A stretch of DNA of 64,000 nt from Haberlea rhodopensis (Eukaryota; Streptophyta; Magnoliopsida; Lamiales; Gesneriaceae), in NCBI GenBank assembly GCA_907163345.1, contig CAJQUN010000052.1, positions 124,001 to 188,000 of the forward strand, read 5' to 3'. Below are positions 60,661 to 64,000 of this stretch, in pieces; the first letter of the stretch is position 1; each line of letters begins with the position of its first letter. The notes beneath the pieces are model-generated. The model worked only from the letters and a program-made list of their open reading frames with translations, was not told the DNA's origin and did no database searches. A program made the translations under genes and the position numbers.

Positions 60661-60922
60661 ATGTTCGGGGGTTTTTCCTGCTATTTTCTCCCGCCCAATT
60701 ATTTTAAAAATGTTTCGCGACGTTTGGTTTCCCGAGGCTCATCTGTAACCGTTCATTCGATTTTTTTGGATGATGTTGATCAAATGACTATTCAGCTGGT
60801 ACCCCTTATAAATATGCCATCATCCCATTTCATTTTACTCCCTTGATTCATTATGCTTCCGAGCTAGCATCAGACGAGCAAACACATTTTTCTTCAGAAT
60901 TTCGGATATTCAATCAATAAGT

Positions 60923-61780
60923 ATGTGTTCTTCATCGGATGACTCATCCTTGAGAGCAGTCAACGCGGAAAGGTCTTCCAACCTTCCTCCTCTACCTACC
61001 TCATCTGATAGCGAGGAAACGTTGTGTTCTTCCGGTTCTTCGGCTATTCGACGGGAGAACGAACAAGATGGTATAGAACAGGGCTTGGTTGCGGCCAAGG
61101 TCCATTGGTATGAAATCTCCGAGTCGAGGATTCGTACTAGTCAAAACTTCTCCCACATCCGACACAAATAAGATATTCCTGAAAGCACCTCCATTATCGC
61201 TCCTCTTCGGGATCGCTCCCCCACTTAAGCCCCGAGGGTTATTTTGTTTTTATCTAGAACAACTTCGAGGGGGTTTGCGTTTTCCAATTCCTGCCTTCTT
61301 TCTTGATATTGCGAAGTAATTACTGTTTCACTCAGCCAACTGTTTCCCAACAGCTATAGGCTATTAGCTGGTTTTTTCATTGAATATTCTTATTTGGGTT
61401 TCACCCCCTCTCCTGAGTGCTTGTTTCTTCCAATTAAATAAGAAACAAATGGGTCTTTTTTATTTCTCTTCCAGAACAGGGGTTGGTTTCCTTAAGAACT
61501 ACCCATCTTCAATAAAGGAGTGGAAGAAATTTTACCTTTTTGTTCGTCCATCTCAGCCTTGGGACTGCCCTTGGTGTGGAGGGAAAGTCTCCCGAGGGCT
61601 AAATCCATCAAGAGTCTCATCGAGAAAGAACCATATATGTCCGTTCGTCGGAAACTCGACGACCAATGTTACGACCTGGCAGAGCTTCTTGACGACGGAC
61701 TACTGTACTTTTTCTTGCTTAGTTCGACGGGAGCACCATTGCATGCCCATCGGCGAGTGACTAGAGCACCTTCTCTGTGA
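60923..61780 (+). pseudogene. Retrotransposon gag-like remnant ('putative gypsy type transposon' family)
   Basis: Read across three frames: a Ser-rich acidic start (MCSSSDDSSLRAVN), then FLEQLRGGLRFPIPAFFLDI-like sequence (61255-61315), LLAGFFIEYSYLGFTPSPEC (61345-61415) and LFYFSSRTGVGFLKNYPSSI with KEWKKFYLFVRP (61460-61550). This order matches the plant family often labelled 'putative gypsy type transposon' (Transposase_28, PF04195), found at the 5' coding end of large plant retroelements. At least three frameshifts and several stops. No protease or RT follows. Confidence 0.6.
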
Positions 61781-61849
61781 GGGCCAATCCTAATAATGTG
61801 ATTAATTATCACACAATGATAATTATAGCGTAAACAGCGGAAGATTTGT

Positions 61850-62420
61850 TTAACATTTAGTAACATGTGGCCCTAAAAATTTCGGCATGACCTCGTCGCA
61901 CGAGAAACATACCACCAATACCAATAGTCAAAATATATATAGATACCATCAGTTTCATCTCCATCAACACAAATCAAACTATGAAACACATATCCATACT
62001 GAGCAACATAAACTAAATATACATAAACTCCCTACACTCCAGGGACACACCCCTGGTACATATACGACTGGGATAAGAAGGAAAATAAACCTCTCAAGTG
62101 TGGCTCCCACCGGATGTGTACTCTCTGGGGTCCTGGCCACCTGTACTACCTGCCATTGTCCACACACAAAGACAACAACAGCCCCCCTTGGGGGTGAGCA
62201 AAAGCCCAATATGGAACGATCATGGAATATACATCATGTATCTATAAAATGATATATGAAATGAAATGCAATGCATGTCATGTCATGTCGGTATCATACA
62301 CCCATCCGCTGGGTATCTCAGAGCCAATAAATGAAAGTCCAAATACTACATAGCTAAGCTCGAGCATGTCAAGCAAAGGAATGTCTATATGGTGCGTCGT
62401 CAAAGCGTCACCGCATCCCA
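61850..62420 (-). repeat. Probable gypsy LTR fragment
   Basis: Words such as CACACCCCTGGTACATATAC, AACAGCCCCCCTTGGGGGTG, GAGCAAAAGCCC and GTATCTCAGAGCC resemble the LTR interiors of plant gypsy elements. There is no partner LTR or primer site in the window. The 20-base direct repeat GACATCAGATCATATCATAC occurs twice at 62426-62472. Confidence 0.4.
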
Positions 62421-62948
62421 GCTTTTGACATCAGATCATATCATACAGATGACATCAGATCATATCATACTTTGTTTCCTTACCAATCACCTATGATGCA
62501 CGAACACTCTTAAAATTATTGGTGTAGTATCGAATATTTTTAGGACACCGACACTTCTCGGACAATTCTCGAACATGTATCGGACACGCCACTTGGTATG
62601 TTGTTAATTTAAAAATAAAAATAAAAATAAAATCGGACACCCGTGTCGACACTTTTGAGGGACATGTCTGACACAGAAATGATACTTTTGACAGTTAATT
62701 GTGCAATTTAAATTTTTTTTGATTAAAAATAAATTTGAACGTGTTTGTTAAACTTTATGTTAATTCAAGTAATATACATTTAGTACTAGTGTGGGTGATA
62801 CTATGATGATTTAGTGATATACATTTATTTATACGCTTCTTGAATTTGTTAAGAATATATTTGGTATTATCTTTTATTTGGAGTGCATGTTTAACTTTAT
62901 GTTAGTTTAAGTAATATGCATTTATTATATGTGATATTATGATGATTT

Positions 62949-63104
62949 CGAAATGTTCTTGGCTACCACATGTGGTAATGCCCCATGAGGTAGATCCAAC
63001 CATCCAATTTGGGATATATTCTCAATGTTGGATGAGAATATACCCCAAGTATGATTATATATACCACATGGAGCACTACCCCATGGGCTAACAAAGAACA
63101 AATC
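62949..63104. mobile_element. Nested MITE
   Basis: A 156-bp imperfect inverted repeat: CTTGGCTACCACATG at the left, CATGGGCTAACAAAG at the right, with internal ACCACATG/CATGTGGT words in both orientations. Flanked by GATGATTT (62941-62948) and GATGATTC (63105-63112), an 8-base duplication with one change. The uninterrupted relative GATGATTTAGTGATAT at about 62805 serves as an empty site. Confidence 0.75.
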
Positions 63105-63227
63105 GATGATTCCAGTGATATGCATTTATTTATAAGCTTCTTGAATTTGGTAAGAATATATTTGTTATTTTTACATGGTTTTAGAATTAAAAAATATGAA
63201 TTTTATTAATTTTAAAAAATTTAGGTT

Positions 63228-63246
63228 ACGACACGGCTTAGACACA

Positions 63247-63316
<70 letters not shown>

Positions 63317-63335
63317 TGTGTCTAAGTCGTGTTGT
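63228..63335. repeat. Long hairpin with (TA)n loop
   Basis: Arms ACGACACGGCTTAGACACAC (63228-63247) and GTGTGTCTAAGTCGTGTTGT (63316-63335) are inverted copies with two mismatches. They enclose about 33 TA repeats, so the whole 108 bp is self-complementary. Confidence 0.9.
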
Positions 63336-63440
63336 ATCCTAATTTTTTATAAAAATCTGTGTCGTTGTGTCCGTGTCGTGTCGTTGTGTCCATGTCATGT
63401 CGTGTCTGTGTCGTTGTGTCAGTGTCTATGTATCCTAGCC

Positions 63441-64000
63441 ATTGACTAATTATTAATAATCACGGGTGCACTAATCATGCATAAAATACTATTTTCAATT
63501 GATAAATAGTCTTATAAACTAATGGGATACTAACGTTTACTCGTGATTGTTTGGCGGGATGATAAAAAATCTTTCTCTATCCTTATTAATAATATTAATA
63601 ATAATGGTTTTAATAATTAATGAATTTTAATTAATAATATTAAAAATACTAAAATTTATACTTAGTTTTATTATCATAATTTCAATCAATTTTTTATTAA
63701 TAATATTAGTAATAATAAAATTTATAACTGGATTCAAAGTTAAAATAATAATTCATCGTCTAATCAAATTTGTAAACTCTTAATCATTCGAACTAAATAT
63801 ATATCATTTATCCATCACTATTTATCATCATATCTAATCCTAATAATACTAAAAATTACGTATAATTTATCAATATAATCGTAGGATTTGAAGTAAATAG
63901 AGCTCAAGTGAATCTCAACCTCTGAGTCTGATGATCTGTCAAACGGATTCCCAGCTCATCACAGCACTGTCCTAGACGTTGAAAATTGTGACTCTTCAAT
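63441..64000. other. AT-rich spacer at the right edge
   Basis: Very AT-rich with repeated TTAATAATATTA words in both orientations. No gene seen. Confidence 0.4.

Larger units (their letters stand above)
62560..63440. mobile_element. GTGTC-rich non-autonomous element, copy 2
   Basis: Left end CGGACACGCC ... CACCCGTGTCGACACTTTTG, right end GTATCCTAATTTTTTAT followed by repeated GTGTC/CGTGT words. Same organisation as 9770-10262 but longer, because of an internal tandem duplication (about 62800-62870 and 62932-63170), a nested MITE and a (TA)n hairpin. Confidence 0.5.

Overview
This is a stretch of a plant nuclear genome, almost certainly a eudicot. The evidence is intron-rich genes with GT..AG splicing, AT-rich intergenic DNA, plant-specific gene families (a chloroplast phosphate translocator, a nodulin-related protein, a pectin-type putative methyltransferase) and dense LTR retrotransposons and MITE-like elements. 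I cannot name the species from sequence alone.

Layout: 1-9122 is a minus-strand Ty3/gypsy chromovirus (Tekay/Del-like), cut at the window's left edge. 9123-11640 is AT-rich spacer with small elements. 11689-12273 is a single-exon nodulin-related protein gene (NRP1-like). 14527-16747 is a two-exon purple acid phosphatase of the PAP2/PAP9 type. 22006-25433 is a QUA2/QUL-type putative methyltransferase gene that reads as a pseudogene. 26774-29293 (minus) is a five-exon EAF7/MRGBP-like subunit gene of the NuA4 acetyltransferase. 30010-31241 (minus) holds captured or decayed pieces of two unrelated genes: organellar-type leucyl-tRNA synthetase and one intact CWC15 exon. 34131-47156 is a 12-exon chloroplast triose-phosphate/phosphate translocator gene, inflated by an 8.5 kb LTR retrotransposon (itself carrying a nested hAT element), a Mutator-like element and smaller repeats, all in introns. 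49207-58844 is a nine-exon erlin (SPFH/band 7) gene with a decayed Ty1/copia element in intron 5. 59370-64000 is repeat-rich: a diverged minisatellite, a retrotransposon-type pseudogene, an LTR-like fragment, and a GTGTC-rich element with a nested MITE and a long (TA)n hairpin.

The host genes are independent housekeeping loci rather than an operon-like set: stress-related protein, metallophosphatase, cell-wall methyltransferase, chromatin subunit, chloroplast carbon export, ER membrane complex. The order NRP1 - PAP - QUL - erlin resembles, from memory, the Arabidopsis segment around At2g03440-At2g03510 and its chromosome 1 counterpart, which suggests conserved microsynteny.

The main biology is the layering of mobile DNA in otherwise conserved genes: a precisely dateable nesting (TPT intron, then LTR element, then hAT), an insertion that duplicated a splice donor, recently moved elements that are themselves coding-dead, and a broken methyltransferase at a seemingly conserved position. 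I found no RNA genes, no CRISPR and no clear candidate for an entirely new type of system.
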